Assembly: GCA_030680175.1 (NCBI GenBank)
Contig: JAUXWO010000113.1
Coordinates: 21,775-85,774 of the forward strand
Reading direction: 5' to 3'
Length of the DNA stretch: 64,000 nt
From: Vicinamibacterales bacterium
GTDB lineage: Bacteria; Acidobacteriota; Vicinamibacteria; Vicinamibacterales; UBA2999
The notes beneath the pieces were generated by a model. That model worked only from the letters and a program-made list of their open reading frames with translations. It did no database searches and was not told where the DNA came from. The position numbers were made by a program, and so were the translations under genes. This document shows, in pieces, positions 44,569-53,468 of the stretch. Positions within the stretch are counted from its first letter, which is position 1; each line of letters begins with the position of its first letter.

Positions 44569-46848
44569 ATGACCTACGTCATCAAGGTTGCGCGACACGC
44601 CAGCCTGGTCCTGCTCTTCGTCGTCACGGCCCTCGCCGGGACGCTGAGCGGGGTGCTGTTCGCGTATTCCGACGACCTGCCGCTGATTTCGGCGCTTGAC
44701 GACTACCGGCCGAGCACCATCACGCGTGTCATGGCCCGCGACGGGTCGCCGATCGGCGACTTCGCGGTCGAGCGGCGCGTGCTGATCCGCTACGACCAGA
44801 TCCCCGATCTGCTGCGGCAGGCCATCCTCTCGGCCGAGGACGGCGGCTTCTTCAATCATGCCGGGCTCAACATCTCCCGCATGATGCTCGCCCTCGTCCG
44901 CGACATCGTCCCCGGCGGGCGGACGCCGGGCGGCAGCACGCTGACGCAGCAGCTGGCGCGCAACCTGTTTCCCGGCGACGTCGGCTTCGAACGCACGTGG
45001 GAGCGCAAGGTCAAGGAAGCGCTCGTCGCCATCCAGATCGAGAAGCGGTACACGAAGGAGGAGATCCTCACGATGTACTGCAACCAAGTCTACTTCGGCC
45101 ACGGCGCGTACGGCGTGGAGGCCGCCTCGCGGCTGTACTTCGGCAAGTCCATCGGCGACTTGAACCTGGAGGAAGCGGCGCTCATCGCGGGCATCCTGCA
45201 GGGCAACGTGCGGCAGAGTCCGTACATCCGCCCCGACGCCGCGATGCGGCGCCGGAACTACGCGCTCGGCCGCATGGCCGAGGAGGGCTACATCACGCGC
45301 GCGGTCGCCACCGAAGCGATGGCGCGCCCCATCGTCGTGCGCGAGGACGGGGGCCGCGACGCGACCATCGCGCCGTATTTCCTCGAAGAGGTCCGCAAGC
45401 ACCTCGAGGCGCGCTACGGCGCCACGGCGCTGTACGAACACGGCCTGCAGGTGCACACGACGCTCGACCCGGCCCTGCAGCGGGCGTCGGCGCAGGCGCT
45501 CGACCGCGGCTTGCGCCGGATCGACAAGCGCCGCGTCGCGTACCGGGGGCCCGAGCGCAACGTCGTCGCCGACGGCGAGGCCATCGAGGGCTTCCAGCAT
45601 GTGCGGTGGGCACGCGCGATCGCCGTCGGGGACATCGTCCCCGCGCTCGTCACGAGCGTGGATGCGACGGCCGGCACCGCCGCGGTGCGCCTCGCCGGCC
45701 GGACCGCCGTGCTCACGCGGCAGAGCATCGCGTGGACCCGCCGGACCTCCGCCGCGACGCTCGTCAAGGCCGGCGACGTGATCGACGTGGCGGTGACGGC
45801 GATTGACGACGAGGCCGGCACGGCCACCGTGACGCTGGAGCAGGCGCCGGTGCTCGAAGGCGCGGTGCTCGCTCTCGACAACCGCACGGGCGAAATCCTC
45901 GCGATGGTCGGCGGCTACAGCTTCACGCGCAGCAAGTTCAACCGCGCCGTGCAGGCGTTTCGCCAGATGGGATCGACCTTCAAGCCGTTCCTCTACACGG
46001 CGGCCATCGACCGCGGGCTGACGCCCTCGACGATTCTCGTGGACGAGCCCACCGGGTTCGACGCCGGCGCCGGCCAGCCGCAGTACCGGCCGCGCAACTA
46101 CGACGGGAAGTTCGAGGGGCCGGTGACGCTGCGGCGCGCCGTCGAGGCCTCGCGCAACATCCCGGCCGTGAAGGTGATGGCGATGCTCGGCCCGACGCAG
46201 GTCGTGGCCTACGCGCAGCGGTTCGGGTTCCCCGACCGGCTCCCGCCGTTCCTCTCCACGGCGCTTGGCGCGGCGGAAGGCACGCTGCTGGAGGTGACGA
46301 GCGCGTACACCGTGTTTCCGAACCGCGGGGTGCGCATGCAGCCCTACGCCGTCCGCACCGTCGTCGACGCCGAAGGCAGCGTGCTCGAGGACAGCCGGCC
46401 CACCCCGCGCGATGCGATCCGCGCCGACACGGCGTACGTGATGACCCACCTGCTGCGCGGCGTCGTGCAGCGCGGCACGGCGGCATCGGCCGCGTCACTC
46501 GACTGGCCGCTCGGCGGCAAGACGGGCACGGTCGACGACTACACCGACGCGTGGTTCATCGGGTTCGATCCGAACATCACGATCGGCGTGTGGGTCGGCC
46601 ACGACGAGAAGCGCCCCATCGGCCCCGGCGAGTCGGGCACGACCGCGGCCCTGCCGATCTGGATCGAGATCATGCGCGAGTACCTCGCGTCGGTCCCCGA
46701 CCGCGCCAACCCGCCCGAGTTCGACGCCCCCGGCAACGTCACCTTCCTGTCGGTCGACCGCGCCACCGGGCAGCCGTCGACCAGCGACCGCGCCATCCGG
46801 GAGGCGTTCATCTCGGGGACGCAGCCGGCGGAGAATCTCAGATTTTGA
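44569..46848 (+). CDS. mrcA: Class A penicillin-binding protein (PBP1A family)
   Basis: A 759-residue bifunctional murein synthase. An N-terminal anchor helix spans residues about 10-32. The glycosyltransferase domain has ILSAEDGGFFNHAGLN (Glu90 catalytic) and GGSTLTQQLARNLFP. An OB-like insert lies around residues 340-430. The transpeptidase domain has SxxK in GSTFKP (Ser469, Lys472), the SRN motif in EASRNIPA, and KTG in LGGKTGT. It polymerises and cross-links peptidoglycan at the inner membrane. The start is ATG at 44569 behind a close promoter. The stop overlaps the left arm of an inverted repeat. Confidence 0.95.
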   Translation: MTYVIKVARHASLVLLFVVTALAGTLSGVLFAYSDDLPLISALDDYRPSTITRVMARDGSPIGDFAVERRVLIRYDQIPDLLRQAILSAEDGGFFNHAGLNISRMMLALVRDIVPGGRTPGGSTLTQQLARNLFPGDVGFERTWERKVKEALVAIQIEKRYTKEEILTMYCNQVYFGHGAYGVEAASRLYFGKSIGDLNLEEAALIAGILQGNVRQSPYIRPDAAMRRRNYALGRMAEEGYITRAVATEAMARPIVVREDGGRDATIAPYFLEEVRKHLEARYGATALYEHGLQVHTTLDPALQRASAQALDRGLRRIDKRRVAYRGPERNVVADGEAIEGFQHVRWARAIAVGDIVPALVTSVDATAGTAAVRLAGRTAVLTRQSIAWTRRTSAATLVKAGDVIDVAVTAIDDEAGTATVTLEQAPVLEGAVLALDNRTGEILAMVGGYSFTRSKFNRAVQAFRQMGSTFKPFLYTAAIDRGLTPSTILVDEPTGFDAGAGQPQYRPRNYDGKFEGPVTLRRAVEASRNIPAVKVMAMLGPTQVVAYAQRFGFPDRLPPFLSTALGAAEGTLLEVTSAYTVFPNRGVRMQPYAVRTVVDAEGSVLEDSRPTPRDAIRADTAYVMTHLLRGVVQRGTAASAASLDWPLGGKTGTVDDYTDAWFIGFDPNITIGVWVGHDEKRPIGPGESGTTAALPIWIEIMREYLASVPDRANPPEFDAPGNVTFLSVDRATGQPSTSDRAIREAFISGTQPAENLRF

Positions 46849-47076
46849 GATTGCAGATGGCAGATTGATTGTCGATTCTCAGATCGACGTTCGATCCAAT
46901 CGAATTACCAGATCTACCAGAACGCAAGGATTGAGGATGGGTGGCTGTTGTGACCCGGCGCCCGCGAAGCGTGGCGCCTCGCCGCAATCCCCCCAATCCC
47001 CCAATCTGGTAAATCCATTCATCAATCCCCAGATCGTCGATCGTCAATCAATCTGCAATCTGCGATCTCACAATCT
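46840..47076. repeat. 37-bp inverted repeats spanning the mrcA-prfB convergent gap
   Basis: The left arm 46840-46876 includes GCAGATGGCAGATTGATTG. The right arm 47040-47076 is its reverse complement at 33 of 37 positions. Inside, further short AGATC/GATCT-type complementarities and CCAGATCTACCAG/AATCTGGTAAATC occur. The left arm includes the mrcA stop codon, and the right arm ends five bases before the prfB stop. It contains no gene. It may act as a two-way terminator or be a captured mobile element. Confidence 0.7.
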
Positions 47077-47081
47077 AAGAT

Positions 47082-48216
47082 CTACCCGTCACCGTCCTCG
47101 GCGACGGCCAATGTCCCCGCAGCCTTCCGCATCAGGTAGGCCTTGATGAAGCCGTCGAGGTCGCCGGCCAGGACGCGCTCGACGTCCCCGACTTCCACCT
47201 TCGTCCGGTGATCCTTGGCCATCTGGTACGGCTGCAGGACGTAGCTCCGGATCTGGCTGCCGAAGGCGATGTCCTTCTTTGATCCACCGATCTGATCCAG
47301 CTTGGCCTGCTGCTCCTTCAGGGCGCGATCGTACAGCTTGGCCTTCAGCACCTTCATCGCCGAATCGCGGTTCTTGTGCTGGGACCGCTCGTTCTGGCAC
47401 GAGACCACGAGCCCCGTCGGCAAGTGCGTGAGGCGGACGGCGGAGTCCGTCACGTTCACGTGCTGGCCGCCGGCGCCGCTCGACCGGAACGTGTCGATCC
47501 GCAGGTCGCCCTCCGGGATGTCGATGTCGATCTCGTCGTCGAGTTCGGGCCAGACGTAGAGCGAGGCGAAGGACGTGTGGCGGCGCGCGGCCTGATCGAA
47601 CGGCGAGATGCGCACGAGCCGGTGGACGCCGGCCTCGGCCGACAGCAGGCCAAACGCGTTCTCGCCGGTGACCGTGAACGTGACGCTCTTGACGCCGGCC
47701 TCCTCGCCCGGCTGATAGTCGAGGATCTCGCGCTTGAAGCCGCGCTTCTCCGCCCACTTCAGGTACATGCGCAGCAGCATCTCGGCCCAGTCCTGGGACT
47801 CGACGCCGCCGGCGCCCGGGTGGATGGTGACGATGGCGTTGGCGCGGTCGTGCTCGCCGCCGAGCATCTTCTTGACCTCGCCGGCCTCGACCTCCGCGTC
47901 GAGGGCGTCAAGGGCGCGCGCGAGGTCGCCCGCGACGTCCTCGCCGGCTTCGCCCCACTCGATCAGGACGCCGAGGTCGTCGATCTTGGCCGTGAGGCGG
48001 TCGCGGAGTTCGAGGTCCTCGCTGAGGCGGCGGCGCCGCTGCAGCGTCTTCTGCGCGCCCTGCTGGTCCTTCCAGAAGTCGGGCGCGCCGATCAGCGCTT
48101 CGAGGCGCTCGAGTTCGGAGGCGGGGTGGGCGGCGTCAAAGATAGCTCCGCAGATCACGGGCCCGGGCCAGGAGCGGGTGCGCGCGCCGAATCAGGTCAT
48201 CGACTTCCAAAGCCAC
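47082..48216 (-). CDS. prfB: Peptide chain release factor 2, with programmed +1 frameshift
   Basis: Release factor 2 reads UGA and UAA stops. The main frame (47082-48137) has the SPF anticodon-like tripeptide in [11 protein letters not shown] and the catalytic GGQ in [13 protein letters not shown]. An ATG-less upstream frame starts at GTG 48216, encodes [20 protein letters not shown] and DLRSYL, and meets TGA at 48138-48136. The slip sequence TAT CTT TGA C with an upstream GGAG matches the classic autoregulatory site. After a +1 shift at CTT the protein is about 377 residues, standard for RF2. GGAGGAG precedes the GTG by nine bases. Low RF2 slows termination and promotes the shift, so the gene regulates itself. 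It follows lnt directly. Confidence 0.93.
48135..48149 (-). promoter_or_regulatory. RF2 +1 frameshift site
   Basis: On the minus strand GGAG-CTAT-CTTTGAC (48149-48135) contains the shift codon CTT (48141-48139), the in-frame stop TGA (48138-48136) and the following C that favours slow termination. GGAG three to four bases upstream can pair with 16S rRNA and push the ribosome forward. All the elements of the E. coli prfB site are present. Confidence 0.88.
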
Positions 48217-48218
48217 GA

Positions 48219-49655
48219 TCAGGGTCTCCTCCAGAAGGCCGCGGCGAGTCCGAGCAACGTGACGAGGACGCCCAGCTGCGGCACGACGTCTCCAATTGTG
48301 GCATAGACGGTGCGCGTCCGGATGAACCGCACCTCCCCCATCACCACGGTGGTCTCGAACAGGCCCGAGCGCGCGACCTCCCGGCCGTAGGGGTCGATGA
48401 TGCCGCTGATGCCCGTGTTGGCGGCGCGCGCCAGGTAGCGTCCCTGCTCGATCGCACGCATCGAGGCGAGGGCGTAGTGCTGGTGCGGCGCCGACGACTC
48501 CCCATACCAGGCGTCGTTGGTCACCGTGGTCAGCAGCTCGCTGCCCTCGAGGACGGCCTGGCGGATGAGGTGCGGGTACACCACCTCGTAGCAGATGGCG
48601 GTGCTCGCCATGTGGCCCGCCACCGGCAGCATCGTCACGCGGGTCCCCGGCGCGAAGTCGGACACGCTCTCGACGAGCGGCGCGATGAAGAAGAGCAGGC
48701 GCCGCAGGGGCACGTACTCGCCGAACGGCACGAGATGCATCTTGCGATAGACGGCCGCGGTCGCGCCGTCCCCGCTCAGCATGAAGGCCGAGTTGTAGAA
48801 CCGGTTCGGTGTGCCGCGCTCGAACTCGTCCGTGCCGAAGAGGAGCGGCGTGCCGCTCTCCCGGACGAGGGCGCGGACGGCCGCGGCCGACACCGGGTCC
48901 TCATCGAACAGGAACGGCGTGGACGACTCGGGCCAGATGACGAGGCGTGCGCCGCGCGCGACGGCCGCGCGCGTCATCGACAGGTAGCGGTCGAGGATCG
49001 CGGGCGCGAGGGTGGGGTTCCACTTGTCGTCCTGGGCGATGTTGCCCTGGACGAGCCCCACGGTGAAGGGGTCGCCGTCCTCCGCGAGCCGGCCATCGCG
49101 AATCCTGAGCGCGCCCCAGAGCGAGGCCGTGGTCAGGAGCACGATCGCGAACGCCACCGCCGCGCGCGCGCCGGCGGGCCGCGCCGTCAGGGCGACCGTA
49201 ATGGCCGTGGCAACGAGCGCGAGCAGGGCCGAGACGCCGTAGACCCCGACCAGGCTCGCCACCTGCGCGACCGGCAGCAGCGTCACGACGGAGGCCCCCA
49301 GGGGAATCCATGGAAACCCGCCGAGCACGTGCCCGCGCGCGTACTCGCCGGCCACCCACACGGCGGGCGCCAGCCACAGCCCGCGCACGCCGAGACGCTG
49401 GACGAAGAGGCCGATGACGGCCGCCCCGCCGGCGAGGTACACCGTCATGTAGAGCACGAGGCCCGCCGCAGCGAGGAGGGCCGACGGCCAGCCCAGGCCG
49501 CCGTAGGTGTGGACGACGTCGCTGGTCCAGTACAGGGTGCCTGCGTAATGCACCACGCCGGTCACCATGCCGAGGAGGAAGCCGCGGCGCGCGCCGGCGC
49601 CCGGCCGGACGCCCGGACGCCCACGCCAGCCGCTGAGGGCGACGAGCAGCGGCAC
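48219..49655 (-). CDS. lnt: Apolipoprotein N-acyltransferase
   Basis: An inner-membrane enzyme that adds the third acyl chain to lipoproteins. Several membrane helices come first, then the nitrilase-like domain with the catalytic triad: Glu in VIWPESSTPFLFD, Lys in VYRKMHLVPFGEYVP and Cys in STAICYEVVYPHL. Only GTG at 49655 is available as a usual start, giving 478 residues. However, the frame stays open and typical of Lnt upstream (LALLSGVLLALAFPRYGHP), so a CTG at 49745-49743 giving about 508 residues may be the true start. It overlaps the end of the SPOR gene in that case. The stop lies two bases before the prfB GTG. Confidence 0.9.
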   Translation of the reverse strand: MPLLVALSGWRGRPGVRPGAGARRGFLLGMVTGVVHYAGTLYWTSDVVHTYGGLGWPSALLAAAGLVLYMTVYLAGGAAVIGLFVQRLGVRGLWLAPAVWVAGEYARGHVLGGFPWIPLGASVVTLLPVAQVASLVGVYGVSALLALVATAITVALTARPAGARAAVAFAIVLLTTASLWGALRIRDGRLAEDGDPFTVGLVQGNIAQDDKWNPTLAPAILDRYLSMTRAAVARGARLVIWPESSTPFLFDEDPVSAAAVRALVRESGTPLLFGTDEFERGTPNRFYNSAFMLSGDGATAAVYRKMHLVPFGEYVPLRRLLFFIAPLVESVSDFAPGTRVTMLPVAGHMASTAICYEVVYPHLIRQAVLEGSELLTTVTNDAWYGESSAPHQHYALASMRAIEQGRYLARAANTGISGIIDPYGREVARSGLFETTVVMGEVRFIRTRTVYATIGDVVPQLGVLVTLLGLAAAFWRRP

Positions 49656-49729
49656 GAGCGCGACCAGCGCGAGGATCGGGTGGCCGTACCGGGGGAAGGC
49701 CAGCGCCAGCAGGACGCCGGACAGGAGCG

Positions 49730-50389
49730 CTAGCGGGTAATCCAGGGCTTGAACTGCTCTTCTTTTTCGAGCCGCGCCGCGACGGTCTCGGCCTCACGAC
49801 GCTCGGCGAACTTGCCGACACGCACACGGAACACGCGCGGCGTGCCTGGCGTGGGTGCGATGACATACGCCGGGTAGCCGCGCGACGACAGCCGCCGGGC
49901 GAGCGCGTCGGCTTCCGTACGCTCGAGAAGGGCCGCGACCTGGATCGCGAAGCCGTCACCGGCGGGCTCGCCCGGCGTCGTGGACGCCGTGTCGACGGGC
50001 GCCGGGGCCACGGGCGGCGGGTCGGGCACGGGCGGCGCCGCGGCGGCCTCGGGCGTGTTGCCGGCCGGCGGCGGCGCCTCCTGCAACGGTTCGTCCACGG
50101 GCTCGCCGGCGCTCAGGCGATCGTAGTAGCTCAGGTCTTCGTTGGCCGTGGCGGGCGCGCCGCCGGGTCCCGGCGCGACGGCCGCCAGCTCCCCTTGGGG
50201 CGCGTCCGGCCCGGCCGCCTCCGCGGCGGCGGGTTCGGCCACGCCGCGGGCCGAGGCCACGCCCCGTCCGACGAGCACGCCGCACAGGAAGATCACGACC
50301 GACACGACCGTGACGGCCATGAACAGGAAGACAAGTTGCTTCCCGTTCAGCTGAATCTCGTGGAACCCTTCGTCGCTCGCGGTGGCCAT
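49730..50389 (-). CDS. SPOR-domain membrane protein
   Basis: A 219-residue protein. It has a short cytoplasmic start (MATASDEGFHEIQLNGKQLV), one transmembrane helix FLFMAVTVVSVVIFLCGVLV (about 21-42), a Pro/Ala/Gly-rich periplasmic linker (45-140), and a C-terminal SPOR domain: GFAIQVAALLERTEADALAR, LSSRGYPAYVI and RVFRVRVGKFAERREAETVA. SPOR domains bind denuded septal peptidoglycan, so it probably acts in cell division, as FtsN or DedD do. The ATG at 50389 is the natural start. The frame is open far upstream only because of GC-rich shadowing. Confidence 0.88.
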   Translation of the reverse strand: MATASDEGFHEIQLNGKQLVFLFMAVTVVSVVIFLCGVLVGRGVASARGVAEPAAAEAAGPDAPQGELAAVAPGPGGAPATANEDLSYYDRLSAGEPVDEPLQEAPPPAGNTPEAAAAPPVPDPPPVAPAPVDTASTTPGEPAGDGFAIQVAALLERTEADALARRLSSRGYPAYVIAPTPGTPRVFRVRVGKFAERREAETVAARLEKEEQFKPWITR

Positions 50390-50450
50390 CGCCCTCGTCT
50401 CGTCTCCCCGCTGCTGGCAGGACGGCGCCAGCCGTGTGATCGTAGCACGG

Positions 50451-52052
50451 TCAGCCCGGCGGTCGCGCCTCGGCGAGGCGCGCCTTGAGCCCCGGCAGAT
50501 CCGGATGATCGGGATCGAGTTCGGCGGCGCGCGCCAGTTCGGCCGCGGCCTCGTCGAACTCGCGGCGCTGGAGTTGGGCATCGGCGAGCGCGAGCCGCGC
50601 CTCCGCGGTCTCCTCGCTCCAGAGCGAGATCTTGAACGCGTCGACCGCGTCGGCGAACCGTCCGCCGCGGAGGTACACACGGCCCAGCAGCAAGTGTGCC
50701 TCCGCCTCGTACGGCTGCAGGTAGAGCGCGCGACCGAGCTCCTGAATCGCGGCGCGATCGTCCTCGCGATCCACGGCGCGGCGGCCGGCCTCGAGGTGGA
50801 ACATGGCGAGGTCCGCCTGATCGCGCTGCGCCGATGCGGTGAGCACGGCGTCCACGCGTGCGGGGCCCACGGCGAGGTGCTCGACCAGGCGCTCGAGGCC
50901 GGCGGGGACCGCCGTCCCGGCCTTCTCGTACCGCGCCGACAGCCGCCGCGCCAGGTCGACTTCCCGCGCGGCCTCCGCCGTCGCGCCGATCGCCGTGAGG
51001 GCCGCCCCAAGGACGAAGTGGGCGTCATCGTCGGCCGGGTTCACGCGTACGGCTTCCCGCAGCCAGTGCACCGCGGCCGGCGCGTCCCCGGCGCGCCAGT
51101 AGGCGTACCCGAGGTTGAACCGATAGTCCCCCTCGCTCGGAGCGGCGTCGGCGGCCCGGTTGAAGTAGTACGCCGCGGGCGCCGGCGACGTGGCCCCGCG
51201 TCGCAGTTGGAGGATGCCGAGCGCATTGAGCGCGGCGGGCGCACCGGTGTCGCCGGCGAGCGCCTCGAAGCCCGCGAAGGCCTCGTCGTGCCGGCCGAGA
51301 TTGAGGCGCGACAGCGCCGCACGGAAGCGGCCCTCGTCGGCGGCGGGGCCGAAGAGGCCGATGGGCGCCACGGCTTCGAGAGCCTGCGCGTGGCGTTCCT
51401 CTCCGGTGTGCACCTCCCAGAGCGCCAGCCGCGCGGCATCGAACTCGACGCCGCCACGCAGCGCCTGCTCCAGATGCATCACCTGCGCGGCGGGCGTCTC
51501 GGCCATCAGCCCCTTGACGTACTGCTCGAAGGCGGCGGGCGAGGGCGGCAGCGTGCCGCGGGCGAGGGGCGCCTCGCTGCCGCGCGCCGCGATCGCACGA
51601 GCCGCCGCGTCATAGAGCGCAAAGACCTCGGCCAGCGGGCGCTCGACCACGGGCCCCCGGGTGAGTGCGCCGCGGACGAGATCGAAGCGCCGCGCGGAGA
51701 CGCGCAGGCGGTCGCCGTCCACCTCGTACGACCCGGCGACGATGCCCGTCGCCGCCACCAGCTGGCCGACCTTGATCGTCGTCGCGTGGCTGAGCGTCGC
51801 GGTCGCGGGCAACTGCAGGCGCGCGAAGGCACGCAGCCGTTCATCACGGCTGACGACCTCTTCGCCGAGGCCGTCGAGGATCGCCGTCAGCAGGACGGCC
51901 GATCCCTCGCTCATCCAGTAGACCTCCGGCGCGCCGCTCGGCGCGTCAAACGGCATCACCAGCCAGCGCGTGCGGTCCTGCGCCGACGCCAGTCCCGGGA
52001 TCAGCAGGCCGCACAGGGCCACGACGGTCAGGCCGCGTCCGGCCCGTGTCAT
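50451..52052 (-). CDS. Secreted TPR-repeat protein with a CsgG/FlgO-like N-terminal domain
   Basis: A 533-residue precursor. The signal peptide GLTVVALCGLLIPGLASA ends at QDRTRW. Residues 25-150 (WLVMPFDAPSGAPEVYWMSE, then TIKVGQLVAATGIVAGSYEV) resemble domains that compose an integrated score of periplasmic proteins such as FlgO or TolB-N. From about residue 180 onward are tetratricopeptide repeats: GDYRFNLGYAYWRAGDAPAA, EAEAHLLLGRVYLRGGRFAD and DAFKISLWSEETAEARLALA. It is probably a periplasmic scaffold. The ATG at 52052 overlaps the upstream stop by four bases. Confidence 0.85.
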   Translation of the reverse strand: MTRAGRGLTVVALCGLLIPGLASAQDRTRWLVMPFDAPSGAPEVYWMSEGSAVLLTAILDGLGEEVVSRDERLRAFARLQLPATATLSHATTIKVGQLVAATGIVAGSYEVDGDRLRVSARRFDLVRGALTRGPVVERPLAEVFALYDAAARAIAARGSEAPLARGTLPPSPAAFEQYVKGLMAETPAAQVMHLEQALRGGVEFDAARLALWEVHTGEERHAQALEAVAPIGLFGPAADEGRFRAALSRLNLGRHDEAFAGFEALAGDTGAPAALNALGILQLRRGATSPAPAAYYFNRAADAAPSEGDYRFNLGYAYWRAGDAPAAVHWLREAVRVNPADDDAHFVLGAALTAIGATAEAAREVDLARRLSARYEKAGTAVPAGLERLVEHLAVGPARVDAVLTASAQRDQADLAMFHLEAGRRAVDREDDRAAIQELGRALYLQPYEAEAHLLLGRVYLRGGRFADAVDAFKISLWSEETAEARLALADAQLQRREFDEAAAELARAAELDPDHPDLPGLKARLAEARPPG

Positions 52053-52654
52053 GCGGCTTCCGCGGCGCTGGCCTCTCGACGGGCGCCGCCGATCGTAACG
52101 AGCAGCCGGCAGGACGCGGCCCCCTCGGCACGGCACTCCGCCACGGCGACCGTCGCCGGCACGTCGAAGAGGCGCAGCATGTGCTCGACGCCCGCCGCGT
52201 AGAAGCCGCACATGGGCGCCGTCGACGCCGCGCGCAGCGTACAGAAGATCGAGTCGCTGATGGCCACGGTGCCGCTCTGCCGGCGCAGCCGCACGGTCGT
52301 CTTCGAGGCCAGGTACGTGCCGCGCACGAGGCGCCGGCTCAGCCGCAGCGCGAGGCGCGCCCGCAGGACCGACGGCATCCGGCTGACGAGCCGGCGTTCG
52401 AAGGCGGGCATCGCGGCCACGGTCCACTCCGCCGAGTACCGCCCCGCGCGCGCCATCACCTCGTCGTAGGTGGGCTGGCCTTCCCGGCGCAGGAAGCTCA
52501 GGACGGCGCCGAGCGACGCCAGGCTGACCCGCGATTCGCCCCCCTCGGCGGGCCTGAGCCAGTGCTCGTAGAAGTCGAGCCGTCCCGGCGCGGCGTCGGC
52601 AATGCCCTGATGCAGGCTGGCCACGAGCAGGCGGCCGATGCCGGGGTCAATCAT
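52049..52654 (-). CDS. Small protein of unknown function, V4R-like C-terminal pattern
   Basis: A 201-residue soluble, arginine-rich protein. The C-terminal part AGVEHMLRLFDVPATVAVAE and ECRAEGAASCRLLVTIGG has the CxxxGxxxC pattern of V4R (4-vinyl-reductase) domains, which bind small hydrophobic ligands or metals. The middle has CTLRAASTAPMCGFYAAG with further cysteines. It is the first gene of the run to prfB and overlaps the TPR gene by four bases. The family call is tentative, and it could equally be an unrelated regulator. Confidence 0.65.
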   Translation of the reverse strand: MIDPGIGRLLVASLHQGIADAAPGRLDFYEHWLRPAEGGESRVSLASLGAVLSFLRREGQPTYDEVMARAGRYSAEWTVAAMPAFERRLVSRMPSVLRARLALRLSRRLVRGTYLASKTTVRLRRQSGTVAISDSIFCTLRAASTAPMCGFYAAGVEHMLRLFDVPATVAVAECRAEGAASCRLLVTIGGARREASAAEAA

Positions 52655-52727
52655 GGCGGCCCCGCGGCAGTTCTGATAACGTTAGACCCAGTGCCGCGCC
52701 GCGGGGCGTCCCGGGGCGCGCGACGAC

Positions 52728-53360
52728 ATGCCGTATCCTACCCGCCAGCAGCCGACATGGTCGGCGGCCATCCTCGCCGGAGGCCGGGCCACGCGTCTGG
52801 GCGGTGCGGTCAAGGCGACGCTGACCATCGGCGGCGCGGCGATCCTGACCCGCCAGCGGCGTGCGCTGGAGGCGCTTGGCGTCACGCCGGTGGTGATTGC
52901 GACCGACCCGGCGCCCTTTGCAGAGTTCGACATCACGGTGCGTCCGGATGTGCTGGCCGGCGCCGGCGCGCTCGGCGGACTCCACGCCGCGTTGGCCCAC
53001 GCGGCCACGCCGCACGTCGTGGTGCTGGCGGGGGACTTGCCGTTCGTGACTGCGGAGTTCGTGGGCCATCTCGTCTCGCTGCGCCATGACGCCGATGCCG
53101 TGGTGCCGCGGGACGCGCATGGCTGGCATCCGTTGTGTGCCTGCTACGGCCGTCACCTGGCGGCAGACCTGGCGCGGCGCATCGGGCGCGGCCAGCTGCG
53201 GATCGCCGCGGCCCTCGACGACTGGCAGGTCCGGGCGGTGGAGCCCGGGGAGATCGCCCGGTTCGACCCCCGCGGCGTGTTGTTGATGAACGTCAACACG
53301 CCGGATGACTACGAGCGCGCGCGCCTCGAAGCGCACCGCGCCGACGACAGACGATCGTGA
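52728..53360 (+). CDS. mobA: Molybdenum cofactor guanylyltransferase MobA
   Basis: A 210-residue nucleotidyltransferase. The signature is AAILAGGRATRLGGAVKATL (LAGGxxxRxGxxK), followed by GALGGLHAALAHA, VLAGDLPFVTAEFV with the metal-binding Asp, and HPLCACYGRHLAADL. It attaches GMP to molybdopterin to make the bis-MGD cofactor. No other moa or mog gene is in the window. The start ATG at 52728 lies within 75 bases of the divergent gene at 52654. Confidence 0.9.
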   Translation: MPYPTRQQPTWSAAILAGGRATRLGGAVKATLTIGGAAILTRQRRALEALGVTPVVIATDPAPFAEFDITVRPDVLAGAGALGGLHAALAHAATPHVVVLAGDLPFVTAEFVGHLVSLRHDADAVVPRDAHGWHPLCACYGRHLAADLARRIGRGQLRIAAALDDWQVRAVEPGEIARFDPRGVLLMNVNTPDDYERARLEAHRADDRRS

Positions 53361-53468
53361 CGAAGAGCCTACTGCACGCCCTCGAACGAGTCAACGACGC
53401 CCGGCCTCGCGGCCGGCGCACTCGCGTACGCGCGGCCGCGGCCCGCTGACGCCACCACCCAGGACATC

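Noticed and set aside
44512..46449. 645-codon minus-strand frame opposite the PBP gene
   Set aside because: Antisense shadow; the PBP catalytic motifs are all on the plus strand.
48136..48216. prfB as a frameshifted pseudogene
   Set aside because: The shift site has all the elements of the normal RF2 programmed frameshift, and the downstream frame is intact.
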